Source: Cellvibrio japonicus Ueda107 (GTDB lineage: Bacteria; Pseudomonadota; Gammaproteobacteria; Pseudomonadales; Cellvibrionaceae). From it: a stretch of 64,000 nucleotides of DNA. The stretch's first letter is position 1. Every line of letters begins with the position of its first letter. A program made the translations under genes and the position numbers. Where the stretch lies: positions 934,001-998,000 of the forward strand of contig NC_010995.1 in assembly GCF_000019225.1 (NCBI RefSeq). Reading direction: 5' to 3'. Shown here one piece after another: positions 8,508-18,168 of this stretch. Below the pieces are notes generated by a model. That model saw only the letters and a list, made by a program, of their open reading frames with translations. It made no database searches and had not been told where the DNA came from.

Positions 8508-11333
8508 ATGTACTCAAAAAAAGCTTTGTCTAGTGCAATACTGGCGGTGATATTGGCGCAGTCTGCTATTGCCCAGGAAGAACCGCAGGAACAAATCGAG
8601 GAAATTGTTGTTCAGGGGATTAGAGGAAGTTTGAGCAAAGCGCTTGATATCAAGCGTAATAACATTCAAATTGTTGATTCGATTGTTGCTGAAGATATTG
8701 GTAAGTTTCCTGACAACAACGTTGTGGAGGCTTTACAGCGCGTAACCGGTGTCCAGACTACCGGTCGTGGCTCGGGAGAAGTTAGTACGGTGTCTATTCG
8801 TGGTTTGACCGATGTGCACACTACGGTTAATGGTCGCGATATTTTCACCGGTGCCGGTCGGTCGGTAGCCCTGCAAGATATTCCTGCGAGTTTATTATCC
8901 AATGTAATGGTCTACAAAACTCGTTCAGCAGATCAGGTTGAGCGAGGCATTGCGGGTTCAATTGATATTAAAACCCACCGCCCGTTTAATTTTGACGGGG
9001 AAAAAATTGTATTAGCCGGTCGCGCCATTTATGGCGATCAGGATGGAAAAACGGATCCGAATATCAGTGCATTATTTAGCAACCGTTGGGAAACATCCGC
9101 CGGTGAGTTCGGTGCACTCTTAAACCTATCGTATGTTAAGACCAATTATCGTGACGATACGATGACTGCGGGTGCTGTATTTCCCTATTTCTCTGCTAAT
9201 CCGCACTTTGCCTACTCACCTTATGAAATGATTCCAAATAACTACAATGCGGAAGGTGTAGGTGATGGCAGCTTAATCTGGCAGGCAGGTCTTGAGAACG
9301 GACTTCCCTATGCACCGGGTTCGACCCTGAACATAGGTGGTGAGGCGGTTGATTATTTGCTGATGCGTGACGCGGTGTTTGGTACATCTTTTACCGGTAA
9401 GCGTGAGCGCCCCGCGGCCAGTGTTTCCTTCCAATGGGCTCCTAACGATGAGCTGGAAATCCTTGCGGAAGGTTTTTATACCGGATACAAAAACTCATCA
9501 CAAAATGCCATGTGGTTCTCTAATACCCTGGAGCATGGCGATGGCAATATCGATATCCCCGTGATTTATGATGGTACCGTCGTCGTTAAAGAACACCAGG
9601 GACGGAACAATGGTGGTTTCCAAAGTGGTGATTACTCCTATGGTGAAACAGATAGTTATTTGTATGCCTTGGGCGCCAAGTGGGAACCATCGGATAAATT
9701 AACCATTAATTCAGAGCTGGTATATCAGGACAGTAAATACACTACGGACTTCTTCGCCATGCGCTTTGCAAGAACAGCCTATGGCCTCGATGTGGACTAT
9801 AACAATAAGGACGGTTTGCCATCACTGCATTTTTGGGATAACCCTGCTACTCCATCTCTTGATGAGTCTGATATGGCTGCTATTGGCAATTGGACTGCTT
9901 CAACGATATGGGACAATGGCGGCGGTAACTCCGGTGACTCAACGGCATTCACACTGGATGTGGAATGGCATGTCGATAACGGGTTTATCAATTCAGTTAA
10001 AGCCGGTGGACGCTATGAAGTTAGAGGGGCGCAAGAGTTTACCCGTGGACAAGACTCTTCCTCTGTTGCAGGTATTAGCCTGACTGACTTAATGGATCAG
10101 CTGGTTGCCAATGGCGCCAAAGGTGATGGCTCCGGTTTGATTTTTACGGTTAATGATTATTTTGATGGCCGGGCAGATATCTTTGACAGTTTTATCACCG
10201 CTGATGGTTCCTATTTATTAGACAACGCAGACGCTGTCCGCGCCGTCTACGGCTTGGAAAAAGAAAACGTTTACAAGACTTTTGATATTGAAGAAACCTC
10301 GGCTGCACTTTACCTCACCAGCAAGTTTAGTCTTGGTGACGATATCAGTGGTGAACTGGGCGTGCGTTATGTTTCCTATGAGCAGGACATGCAGTTCTGG
10401 TCAGAAACGTCAGCACAATCTAACCAATACAACTATAGCGAAGGTAAAGGCGACGCAAGCAAAGTCCTGCCAAGCCTGGTTGTGAACTGGAATGTTACGG
10501 ATGATGTCGTTGCTCGTGCATCCTATACCCAGACATTGCGTATGCCCAACTTCGCGGATTTGAATGCACTGCAATATTGGTTTGATCCTGTGACCAGTAT
10601 CCCCTATGGAACCGGTAATGGTGGCAACCCGGATTTACAGCCTACGGAATCAACTAACTATGATTTATCACTGGAGTGGTATTTTGCAGAAGGCAGCTCA
10701 CTTTATGGCGCCTGGTTCAAGCGAGAAATTGATGGTTTGGTGATTGCGGGGCGCAAAACCGTGACCAGAACGGGGGACGATGGTGTCACTCGTCCCTATG
10801 TACTGAGCGCCCCCGTCAATGCGGCTAATGGTGAGTTGTCTGGTTTGGAGATTGGCTTTGTTCACTTTCCAGATTATCTGCCCAATGCTTTGGATGGTTT
10901 AGGTATTCAGGCAAGTTTCACACTATTGGATTCTTCACAATCAACACCGGAGTTCGATACGGACGGTAATATCAGTCGCTATGTTGACTCAAAAATGGCG
11001 GGTGTTTCTGATTCTTCCTACAGCGTTGTACTGGCATATGATAAGGATGCATTTGAAGCTCGCTTGTCTTATGTGTGGCGTGAAGAATTCTACACGGGTA
11101 ATGAGGCGGCTATTTTTGCTAACCCAATCCAATTCTGGAGCCGTCCGGAGCGTAGTCTGGACTTTCAGTTAAGTTATGATGTGTTGGATAACCTCACCTT
11201 GACCTTCGATGCAACTAACTTACTGGATGATGTCTATCAAAGTTATTACGGTAAGGGAAATCAAAACCTGTTTAACTTTGGTAATGCCGTTTACTCAAAA
11301 ACCTATGCCTTGGGTGCGCGCTATTCGTTCTAG
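8508..11333 (+). CDS. TonB-dependent receptor, probable arabino-oligosaccharide importer
   Basis: 941-residue outer-membrane receptor of the Xanthomonas/Caulobacter carbohydrate type. It has a signal peptide (ending near AIAQEE), a plug domain starting IEEIVVQGIRGSLSKALDIK with the family signature VAEDIGKFPDNNVVEALQRV, a beta-barrel with SYTQTLRMPNFADL and NPDLQPTESTNYDLSLEWYF, and a terminal aromatic strand YALGARYSF. RBS CTGGAG precedes the ATG. Substrate is inferred from the neighbours: it follows a surface endo-arabinanase and precedes other arabinan enzymes. There is no SusD partner, as expected for this phylum. Confidence 0.9.
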   Translation: MYSKKALSSAILAVILAQSAIAQEEPQEQIEEIVVQGIRGSLSKALDIKRNNIQIVDSIVAEDIGKFPDNNVVEALQRVTGVQTTGRGSGEVSTVSIRGLTDVHTTVNGRDIFTGAGRSVALQDIPASLLSNVMVYKTRSADQVERGIAGSIDIKTHRPFNFDGEKIVLAGRAIYGDQDGKTDPNISALFSNRWETSAGEFGALLNLSYVKTNYRDDTMTAGAVFPYFSANPHFAYSPYEMIPNNYNAEGVGDGSLIWQAGLENGLPYAPGSTLNIGGEAVDYLLMRDAVFGTSFTGKRERPAASVSFQWAPNDELEILAEGFYTGYKNSSQNAMWFSNTLEHGDGNIDIPVIYDGTVVVKEHQGRNNGGFQSGDYSYGETDSYLYALGAKWEPSDKLTINSELVYQDSKYTTDFFAMRFARTAYGLDVDYNNKDGLPSLHFWDNPATPSLDESDMAAIGNWTASTIWDNGGGNSGDSTAFTLDVEWHVDNGFINSVKAGGRYEVRGAQEFTRGQDSSSVAGISLTDLMDQLVANGAKGDGSGLIFTVNDYFDGRADIFDSFITADGSYLLDNADAVRAVYGLEKENVYKTFDIEETSAALYLTSKFSLGDDISGELGVRYVSYEQDMQFWSETSAQSNQYNYSEGKGDASKVLPSLVVNWNVTDDVVARASYTQTLRMPNFADLNALQYWFDPVTSIPYGTGNGGNPDLQPTESTNYDLSLEWYFAEGSSLYGAWFKREIDGLVIAGRKTVTRTGDDGVTRPYVLSAPVNAANGELSGLEIGFVHFPDYLPNALDGLGIQASFTLLDSSQSTPEFDTDGNISRYVDSKMAGVSDSSYSVVLAYDKDAFEARLSYVWREEFYTGNEAAIFANPIQFWSRPERSLDFQLSYDVLDNLTLTFDATNLLDDVYQSYYGKGNQNLFNFGNAVYSKTYALGARYSF

Positions 11334-11347
11334 GGTTATTAGCGTTT

Positions 11348-11374
11348 AAAAAAGCCCCGCTCGCGGGGCTTTTT
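11348..11374 (+). terminator. Rho-independent terminator after TonB receptor
   Basis: Stem GCCCCGC/GCGGGGC (11354-11360, 11363-11369), flanked by A6 and T5. Confidence 0.93.
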
Positions 11375-11433
11375 ATTGTCGGCGATATTGTCAATCAATC
11401 TTTTTCAGCCTGGATCTGGCTTTTTGATTTTTA

Positions 11434-11451
11434 TTGTATATAATAATACAA
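11434..11451. promoter_or_regulatory. Inverted repeat TTGTAT-N6-ATACAA
   Basis: Perfect 6-bp arms around ATAATA in an AT-rich stretch, upstream of the chemoreceptor gene. Its TTGT...ACAA ends resemble the other palindromes of this locus, but the spacing differs. It may be an operator or a promoter element. Confidence 0.35.
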
Positions 11452-11519
11452 AATGGGCGACGAATTTCATCCCCCCGAAATCTATCGCATCGTTTTTGAG
11501 TTATCCGCTTTGTCGTTGG

Positions 11520-11585
11520 ATGGTGTAACAAGCCCTTGTTAACACCAGATTTTATGCCGCTGCAGTTGCCTGTAGCGGCTTTTTT
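11520..11585 (+). ncRNA. Candidate small RNA or structured leader ending in a terminator
   Basis: In a 500-bp stretch with no gene, a near-perfect hairpin (TGGTGTAACAAG / CTTGTTAACACCA, 11520-11546) is followed by a classical terminator: GCCGCT..CAG/CTG..AGCGGC (11556-11579) plus T6. The previous gene already has its own terminator at 11348-11374, so this second one must end some other transcript: a small RNA or an attenuated leader of the chemoreceptor gene. No known RNA family recognised. Confidence 0.4.
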
Positions 11586-11836
11586 GTTTTTGCGGTCATC
11601 GCTCGTTGTTTGATGATAAATCTGTGCCTGCAGCAGTTTTTGTGCAATGAATATTGCGTCACTTACGTCATATCTATCCCATTCTTTGCTTTTTGATTTT
11701 TTATCTTATTAGAAGATTTTGCTGGTCTATACTCTGCCAGGTCGGTGTATTTAGCCGCCAAAAATTACCTGCTCTGTCGAGTAGCAGGCTTAACCACTCC
11801 AAAACAAGCACATGCTTTCTATCGGCGGAGATTCTA

Positions 11837-13375
11837 GTGGGAAGTTTATCGCTCAGGCTAAAAATCCTGTTTAGTGTGACGGCCAGTTGTCTGGCTGCAG
11901 TGATTACAACGGCCATCTTTATGGCGCAATCCGGTATTCAAACGACGCGCGATACCATTATTAAAGATTCTCAAATCCTGGCCCAGGTGTTGGGTGAGGC
12001 AAGTACTGGTGCGATTACCTTTGAAGATACTGCTACGGTCAGTGCATCGCTGGCGGCACTCAAGCTCAGTCCCAGGGTGATTTCGGCGGCGGTCTATGCC
12101 GACAACAAAGCATTTGCCTGGTATGTGCAAGGCCGCGACGCGGAAAGTGCCGGTACAGAAATCCCCTCACAGCCGCCCGCGCCCGGTATTGTAGAGCGCG
12201 ATGGTTTGGTGGAAATTACCGAAGCGATCTATAGCGATTCACAGTTGGTTGGTGTTATCACGTTACACATTAGTATGAGCGAACTGAGCGCTATTGTTGC
12301 CGAGGCGATTAAATATTCGCTGTTAGTGATCCTGGTGTTGGGGCTATTGGCACTCCTGGTGTCTTATCTGGTGCAGCGCAGCATTGTGCGCCCCATCAAT
12401 CATATTGTTGATGCCTTGCATAACATTTCGGAAGGTGAAGGTGACTTAACCCAGCGCTTGCCGATATCCGGCCGCGATGAGGTTGCGGAATTAGCCAGTT
12501 GCTTTAACCGTTTTGTCGAGCGCTTGCAGACAATCATTGCCCAGGTGGTAAAAACGGCAGACAGTTTGCGTGAGGATGCCGAACGCTTATCGCAGCTCTC
12601 TTCCGACAATGAAAAAGCCATCCTGCAACAGCAAAATGAAATCCAGCAGGTTGCCCAGGCGATCCGCGAAATGGCGATTGTGGTCGATAACGTGAGCCAG
12701 CGTGTTACCGAAACAGCCACTGAGTCACGCCAGGCTGATCTGGTCGCCGTTGCCGGCAAAGAGCGGGTGATGGCAACCATGATGCAGATTAAAAACCTGT
12801 CGGAAGAATTGAACGCGGCTACTGGTGTGATTGACCGTTTGCAGCAGGAAACGCAGAGCATCGGCGGTGTACTGGATGTTATTAAAGGTGTTGCAGAGCA
12901 AACCAATTTATTGGCGTTAAATGCGGCGATAGAGGCGGCCCGGGCCGGCGAGCAAGGTCGCGGTTTTGCGGTAGTGGCCGATGAAGTACGCACCCTGGCG
13001 TCGCGCACACAAAGTTCTACCAGTGAAATCCGTGAAATGATCGAAGGCCTGCAATCCGGTTCGCATCAAGCCGTGACCATGATGTCGGAGGGCAATAACC
13101 AGGCGGGAGCCTCTGTCGCGCGCGCCAACCAGGCCAGTGAGTCACTGGAGGAAATCACTGCAATTGTCGGTGTCATTCGCGACCGCACTAACCAGATTGC
13201 CACCGCTGCCGAGCAGCAAAGTGCATCGACTCGCCAGATGGAGCGGAATATCCATCATATTTCCAATGTCGCGGTGGATGCTGCCCAAAGTTCAAGCCAT
13301 ATCAGTACCAATACCCGCCTTCTGGCCGATAGTGCCAGCCATTTGGCAGAGCTGGTGGGCCGTTTTCGTGTTTAG
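11837..13375 (+). CDS. Methyl-accepting chemotaxis protein with CHASE8-like sensor
   Basis: Inner-membrane chemoreceptor, 512 residues from a GTG with RBS GGAG six bases upstream; the frame is open back to 11654, but that part looks non-coding. Order: TM helix (about 12-32), a small periplasmic sensor resembling CHASE8 (ASTGAITFEDTATVSASLAAL), TM helix (about 155-180), HAMP (IVRPINHIVDALHNISEGEG), long coiled coil, and the signalling hairpin tip EQTNLLALNAAIEAARAGE. The ligand is unknown; the position inside the arabinan locus suggests sugar-related taxis, which is inference. Confidence 0.88.
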   Translation: MGSLSLRLKILFSVTASCLAAVITTAIFMAQSGIQTTRDTIIKDSQILAQVLGEASTGAITFEDTATVSASLAALKLSPRVISAAVYADNKAFAWYVQGRDAESAGTEIPSQPPAPGIVERDGLVEITEAIYSDSQLVGVITLHISMSELSAIVAEAIKYSLLVILVLGLLALLVSYLVQRSIVRPINHIVDALHNISEGEGDLTQRLPISGRDEVAELASCFNRFVERLQTIIAQVVKTADSLREDAERLSQLSSDNEKAILQQQNEIQQVAQAIREMAIVVDNVSQRVTETATESRQADLVAVAGKERVMATMMQIKNLSEELNAATGVIDRLQQETQSIGGVLDVIKGVAEQTNLLALNAAIEAARAGEQGRGFAVVADEVRTLASRTQSSTSEIREMIEGLQSGSHQAVTMMSEGNNQAGASVARANQASESLEEITAIVGVIRDRTNQIATAAEQQSASTRQMERNIHHISNVAVDAAQSSSHISTNTRLLADSASHLAELVGRFRV

Positions 13376-13393
13376 TTGTTAAAGGTAGATAGT

Positions 13394-13687
13394 ATGAAAA
13401 ATGTGATGACTCTTTTTATCCTTGGCCTGGGAGCTGTCGGTGCCCAGGTACAGGCCTGTAGCAAGCCATCGGATAAACCCTCTTTCCCTGATCCCCAGAC
13501 GGCAGTCAGTGCGCAGATGGTAAAAGCGCATAACGATGTCAAAGCCTATGTGAAAGCCATTGAGACCTATTTGGGCTGTGCCGGGCTGTCCCGGTCGGCA
13601 GAGAGAAAAGAAATGGACGAATTGAAAAAGTTTGCCGAAAGTTTTAACGAAATCGTTCGTGCCTACAAACAGCGTTCAGCAGGTTAA
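13394..13687 (+). CDS. Small secreted protein of unknown function
   Basis: 97 residues with a signal peptide (MKNVMTLFILGLGAVGAQVQA), then a short mature domain with cysteines in QACSKPSDKP and YLGCAGLS that could form a disulfide, followed by a charged helix (AERKEMDELKKFAESFNEIV). RBS AAAGG precedes the ATG. It starts 18 bp after the chemoreceptor stop, so the two are probably one operon. No family recognised. Confidence 0.65.
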   Translation: MKNVMTLFILGLGAVGAQVQACSKPSDKPSFPDPQTAVSAQMVKAHNDVKAYVKAIETYLGCAGLSRSAERKEMDELKKFAESFNEIVRAYKQRSAG

Positions 13688-13704
13688 TCGACGTGTAGTA
13701 TCAG

Positions 13705-13751
13705 CGGTTCCATCGTTAACTTGATCGTGTGATTGGTTAGCGATGGAACCG
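13705..13751. repeat. Perfect 11-bp inverted repeat
   Basis: CGGTTCCATCG (13705-13715) and CGATGGAACCG (13741-13751), with extra pairing inside (TTAAC/GGTTA). No T-run follows, so it may be an mRNA 3' structure for the upstream operon rather than a standard terminator. Confidence 0.5.
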
Positions 13752-13759
13752 GGCTGACA

Positions 13760-14040
13760 GAAACCTCCGCACCATCCTATTTATATTCTCCCGCTTGCTC
13801 CCATTTGCGTGGCGTCAACACTTGCCGCAACCTGCCCGATACAAAACACATATCGCACCAATGCCGTCACCTGAGTTGTCATGGGAAATGATATTGCTCA
13901 CTCGTGTTTAAAGATATGCAATGGATGTTTTATTTTGTATTACAATATGCCATATTTTGAGGCTATAAAATAATCATTCACGGGATTGCGGACGGGAAAC
14001 GGATGATCGTTTCCGGTGAAAATCCCCCAGGGAAATTGCT
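13760..14040 (+). promoter_or_regulatory. Promoter region of the GH127 gene with TTGTATTACAA palindrome
   Basis: The gene-free stretch before GH127. It becomes AT-rich from about 13910 and contains the 11-bp palindrome TTGTA-T-TACAA (13935-13945), which fits the TTGT-N3-ACAA pattern found before arb43A. The operator role is inferred. Confidence 0.45.
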
Positions 14041-16449
14041 ATGCACATGCGCAACATCATAAAACAAAGTACTTTCTGGCTTGGCAGTTGGCTGTTAATC
14101 GGATCTGCTTCCCTGCAGGCAGAGCCTGCCCTGGAGCTGTTTCCCCTTGAGCAGGTGAGGTTGCTGGAGAGCCCATTTTTAGCGGCGCAAAACACCAATA
14201 AACAATACCTGATGGCGCTGGACGTGGAGAAATTGCTGGCGCCGTTTCGGCGCGAAGCCGGGTTGCCCTATAAAGAGACTTATGGCAACTGGGAATCTAC
14301 CGGATTGGATGGCCATATTGGCGGCCATTATATTTCTGCCCTGGCGCTAACCTATGCGTCAACAGGCGACCCTGCCGTTCTGGCGCGCTTGGAGTATGTG
14401 ATTACAGAGTTAAAAAAATGCCAGGATAAAAACGGCAATGGTTATCTCGCCGGCCTGCCCGAGGGGGCAGGGATATGGCAGGAAATCGCGCGCGGTGATA
14501 TCCGCGCGGATAACTTCTCCACCAATGAACGCTGGGTGCCCTGGTATAACCTCCATAAAACCTTTGCCGGTTTACGCGATGCCTATCGCTACACCGGTAA
14601 TGAAACCGCTAAGGCCATGCTGGTCGCCTTTTCGGAATGGACATGGGCGCTGACCAAAGACTTGAGTGATGAGCAGATGCAAACGCTGTTGCACACCGAG
14701 CATGGCGGTATGAACGACGTGTTTGTCGATGTGGCCGATATCACAGGCGATAAGCGTTATCTTCACCTGGCAGAGCGCTTTTCGCACCGGGCGATTTTGC
14801 AACCCTTGCTTGAAAAGCGCGATGCGTTGACAGGCTTGCATGCCAATACCCAGATTCCCAAGGTGATTGGTTTTAAACGGGTGGGCGATGCAGAACAGTT
14901 AGCCGAATGGCAATCGGCGGCGGAGTTTTTTTGGGAGACCGTCGTCAACAAGCGCAGTGTGGCCATTGGCGGCAACAGTGTTCGGGAGCATTTCCACCCG
15001 CAGGATAATTTCCATTCGATGATCGAAGACGTGGAAGGCCCGGAAACCTGCAACACGTACAACATGCTCAAACTGACCGAGCAATTATTTTTGGATAATC
15101 CTCTGGGCAAATACGGGGATTATTATGAGCGTGCGCTCTATAACCATATTCTCGGCTCCCAGCATCCGCAAACCGGTGGATTTGTGTATTTCACGCCCAT
15201 GCGTCCCAACCACTATCGTGTCTATTCCCAGGTGCACGATGGTATGTGGTGCTGTGTGGGCTCCGGTTTGGAAAGCCACAGCAAATATGCAGAGTTTATC
15301 TATGCGCGCGGTATGAAAAAAAGCGCCGGCTGGTTTGCCAGGAATATTCCCCAGGTCTATGTCAATCTGTTTATTCCCTCGCAATTGAATTGGAAAGAAA
15401 CCGGTATCCGGTTGCGCCAGGAAAACCAATTTCCGGATGTGCCGGAAACGTCTATCGTGCTTGAATCCAGTGGCCGTTTTACCCTGCATCTGCGCTATCC
15501 TCAATGGGTGGAAGCCGATACATTGCAACTGCGCATTAATGGCAAGGTGGAAAAAATCAGCAGCCAGCCCGGCAATTACCTGGCGATTGAGCGGCGCTGG
15601 AAAAAGGGCGATAAGCTCGACATTCGTTTACCCATGAAACCGCACCTGGAATCCCTGCCAGATGGCTCATCTTATTATGCCGTGCTCTATGGACCGATTG
15701 TATTGGCTGCAAAAACCCAACCCTTTGCCCATGAACAATTGCGCTATTTTGCCGATGATTCACGCATGGGGCACATCGCCCAGGGACAGCAATGTCCATT
15801 GGAGGCCGCGCCTTTTTTATTAGGCAACAGCCAGGCATTTATCGAACAGCTTAAACCGGTAGCGGGTAAACCACTGACCTTCAGCGCAAAAGGTTTAATC
15901 AATGGCGCTAATCTGGATCAACTGGAACTCATTCCATTCTTCCGTTTGCACGAATCGCGCTACACCTTGTATTGGCCTTACACCTCCGCTGAGGGATTAG
16001 CTGGCGCGCGCAAGGCCGCGGCAGATGCCGAAGCAGAGCGCCTGGCGTTGTTGCAGCAAACCATTGACCAGGTATCACCGGGTGAGCAGCAACCGGAATC
16101 CGATCATTTTTATCAAGGTGAGCAGAGTGAGGCGGGCATACACGCGGGACGCCATTGGCGTCATACCCGCGCCTGGTTCAGCTATGTGTTAAATGATCCC
16201 AAGGTCGAGGCTAAAACCCTGCGCATTACCTATGCCGGTGTTGATGCCGGGAGAGCATTTGAAATCCGGATCAATGACCAGCGTATTGCCGAAATTGAAT
16301 CCACTGGCGATGCGCGCGAATTTTTCACTGTGGATTATGCCTTGCCAGCAGCGCTGGTAAAAAATGCCCAAGGCAAATTAGTGGTGAAATTTATTGCTAA
16401 ACCCGGATCGATTGCCGGTGGAATTTATGGGGTGCGATTGTTGCGTTAG
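14041..16449 (+). CDS. GH127 family beta-L-arabinofuranosidase-like enzyme, secreted
   Basis: 802 residues with an N-terminal signal peptide (to about SLQA). The (alpha/alpha)6 barrel of GH127 (old DUF1680) is recognised from LDGHIGGHYISALALTYAST, YNLHKTFAGLRDAYRYTGN and the active site. The zinc/catalytic residues are all present: Glu and Cys in EGPETCNTYNML, the Cys-Cys pair in GMWCCVGSGLESHSKYAEF, and the acid in NSVREHFHP. A C-terminal beta domain closes the protein (IHAGRHWRHTRAWFSYVL). The family removes beta-L-arabinofuranose or related branched sugars from plant glycans; pectin side chains are the likely source here. Convergent with the small gene at 16553. Confidence 0.85.
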   Translation: MHMRNIIKQSTFWLGSWLLIGSASLQAEPALELFPLEQVRLLESPFLAAQNTNKQYLMALDVEKLLAPFRREAGLPYKETYGNWESTGLDGHIGGHYISALALTYASTGDPAVLARLEYVITELKKCQDKNGNGYLAGLPEGAGIWQEIARGDIRADNFSTNERWVPWYNLHKTFAGLRDAYRYTGNETAKAMLVAFSEWTWALTKDLSDEQMQTLLHTEHGGMNDVFVDVADITGDKRYLHLAERFSHRAILQPLLEKRDALTGLHANTQIPKVIGFKRVGDAEQLAEWQSAAEFFWETVVNKRSVAIGGNSVREHFHPQDNFHSMIEDVEGPETCNTYNMLKLTEQLFLDNPLGKYGDYYERALYNHILGSQHPQTGGFVYFTPMRPNHYRVYSQVHDGMWCCVGSGLESHSKYAEFIYARGMKKSAGWFARNIPQVYVNLFIPSQLNWKETGIRLRQENQFPDVPETSIVLESSGRFTLHLRYPQWVEADTLQLRINGKVEKISSQPGNYLAIERRWKKGDKLDIRLPMKPHLESLPDGSSYYAVLYGPIVLAAKTQPFAHEQLRYFADDSRMGHIAQGQQCPLEAAPFLLGNSQAFIEQLKPVAGKPLTFSAKGLINGANLDQLELIPFFRLHESRYTLYWPYTSAEGLAGARKAAADAEAERLALLQQTIDQVSPGEQQPESDHFYQGEQSEAGIHAGRHWRHTRAWFSYVLNDPKVEAKTLRITYAGVDAGRAFEIRINDQRIAEIESTGDAREFFTVDYALPAALVKNAQGKLVVKFIAKPGSIAGGIYGVRLLR

Positions 16450-16519
16450 GCGACATGGATAAACAACAGGATAGACTGCCCGGTTGCAGGATAAACCTGG
16501 ATAGGCAGAAGAAAACAGG

Positions 16520-16556
16520 CGGGCGTATACCAGGGTATACGCCCGTTTATTTTTAA
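16520..16556. terminator. Bidirectional terminator after GH127
   Basis: An 11-bp perfect stem GGGCGTATACC/GGTATACGCCC (16521-16531, 16534-16544) with a 2-base loop, followed by a T-rich run on the plus strand. It lies between convergent genes and reaches the 3' end of the small minus-strand gene. Confidence 0.8.
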
Positions 16557-16810
16557 TGGTGGGATTGCAAACGCTGCATCACTTCCATCGGTGAATTGCT
16601 GTTCAGTTTGGCGTCAATCACATCGGCTTGCGCGCGTGTCTGGTGCAATAACGACACCAGCAAGCGCACATCGTCATACATCTCACCGTGGGTTTCATTG
16701 GCCAAACGCCTGCCCATTTCCTGCGCCAGGCGTAACAATTCGGCCAGCTCCCTGGCGGTTTCGCGTTGCTCTTCCAGTAATATCTCGTGTTTCATGACAT
16801 TGTTTTCCAT
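16553..16810 (-). CDS. Small coiled-coil protein of unknown function
   Basis: 85 residues, almost wholly helical and charged (HEILLEEQRETARELAELLR). No signal peptide or membrane segment. The ATG at 16810 is preceded by GAGG eight bases upstream. It lies just upstream of nothing obvious on its strand and is convergent with GH127. No family recognised; coding is supported by the RBS and by the placement of a terminator at its end. Confidence 0.6.
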   Translation of the reverse strand: MENNVMKHEILLEEQRETARELAELLRLAQEMGRRLANETHGEMYDDVRLLVSLLHQTRAQADVIDAKLNSNSPMEVMQRLQSHH

Positions 16811-16915
16811 CACTGGTACCTCGCCCGCAAAAAAGTACTGATTACCAGCATAAGACTTTCAACAGCACATCGACAGATTATTTACTGATAACCGCGCGAG
16901 TTTATTAACCAACAG

Positions 16916-17959
16916 TTATTTCAAACGTTGGCTGATGTAACTATCCAATTCCTTTTCATCGACTTGTGGCCAACCTTCGCCATCCCAATGCAGGTTGAGG
17001 ATTTTCAGTTTTTGCAGGTAATTATCAGCGGCTTCATAGGCATGTAACACCAGGTAATCCTTGCCGTCCCAGGTATAGGCACTGTTATGGCCGAGTCCGA
17101 CCCAGCGTTTGTTGCCTTTGATCAACAGGCTACCGCCGCCCTGGTTCATATCCCGGCCCGTTTTATCCAGATAAGGCCCCGTCACCTGTTTACTGCGGCC
17201 CACAACCAGGTGGTAAGTGGAATCACCTTTGCGGCAGCAGAGTCCCCAACTGGCAAACAAATAATAATAATCGCCCTTGCGCAATATAAACGGCGCTTCA
17301 ATCTGCGCGCTGCCCGCCTGGCTGTCATCCATCAGTACCGAGCGTTCGAGTTTGGCGATGCTATGCCACTCCTGGGGCTCCGCAGGGCGGGTCAGGTCAT
17401 CATTGAGTTTGAAGAGTTTTAATCCGCCCCAGAAGGAACCAAAACTCATCCACACCTGGCCATGGTCATCGGCAATGATCGCCGGATCAATCGCATTCCA
17501 CAGGTCGCGCTGGGGAACGGATTCAATCACGATACCCTTGTCTTCCCAGCGGTAATCGGGGGAGGCCGGATTAAGCGTTTTATTCACCGTTACGCCAATC
17601 GCCGAGGTATTTTTGCCAAAGGCCGAAACGGAGTAATAGAGGTAAAACAGGCCTTTGTGCTGGTAAATATCCGGGGCCCACAAATGCCCGTCAAAGGAGG
17701 GCGAAACACGTTTGGCCCAGGTGGGCTCGGTGGCAAAGGCGCGGTCGGAGTAGCGCCAGTTAACGCGGTCTTTGGAGCTGTATATGGTGATGCCGGGGCC
17801 GGTACTGAACAAATACCAGGTATCGCCTTCGCGGGTCATGACCGGATCGTGCACATCGACCTGTTTGGCACCACAGGCAAGGCTTGCACAGAGCAGTGCA
17901 AGTGCGGACAACCAAGAGTGGTGCCAGTGCTGGCGGGTGATCGGGTGGTGGGTGGGCAT
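16916..17959 (-). CDS. arb43A: Arabinan endo-1,5-alpha-L-arabinanase (GH43)
   Basis: 347 residues; I recognise the sequence as the Cellvibrio japonicus arabinanase whose structure defined the five-bladed beta-propeller of GH43. After a signal peptide the mature part begins KQVDVHDPVMTREGD, placing the catalytic base at Asp38. The second Asp is in NAIDPAIIADDHG and the acid Glu in QIEAPFILRKGDYYYLF. It hydrolyses alpha-1,5-arabinan mainly to arabinotriose, according to the published work as I recall it. RBS AGGAG precedes the ATG. It is divergent from the exo-GH43 gene at 18169, with palindromes in between. Confidence 0.95.
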   Translation of the reverse strand: MPTHHPITRQHWHHSWLSALALLCASLACGAKQVDVHDPVMTREGDTWYLFSTGPGITIYSSKDRVNWRYSDRAFATEPTWAKRVSPSFDGHLWAPDIYQHKGLFYLYYSVSAFGKNTSAIGVTVNKTLNPASPDYRWEDKGIVIESVPQRDLWNAIDPAIIADDHGQVWMSFGSFWGGLKLFKLNDDLTRPAEPQEWHSIAKLERSVLMDDSQAGSAQIEAPFILRKGDYYYLFASWGLCCRKGDSTYHLVVGRSKQVTGPYLDKTGRDMNQGGGSLLIKGNKRWVGLGHNSAYTWDGKDYLVLHAYEAADNYLQKLKILNLHWDGEGWPQVDEKELDSYISQRLK

Positions 17960-18018
17960 GGGAACTCTCCTCTCATAAAACCGCTGCAGTGTCTTGGCAG
18001 GGTTAAGCTTTGTTGTTT

Positions 18019-18043
18019 ATATTGTCTGACAATATTGCAATAT
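18019..18043. promoter_or_regulatory. Overlapping perfect palindromes between arb43A and the exo-GH43 gene
   Basis: ATATTGTC-T-GACAATAT (18019-18035) is a perfect 17-bp palindrome. It overlaps a second perfect one, ATATTGCAATAT (18032-18043). They sit in the divergent promoter region at about 60 bp from the arb43A start, and are a strong candidate operator for both genes. The regulator is not in the window. Confidence 0.6.
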
Positions 18044-18168
18044 AATAGTATTTGCTCATCCAGCTCAAGCCTGAATTATCCCGCCTTGCCCTGAAGCGGC
18101 GGATAGTGCGGTGTCAATTGCCAATGATGGGCCTGGATAAACGATAAAAACCGAAGAGGGAGCCCCCC

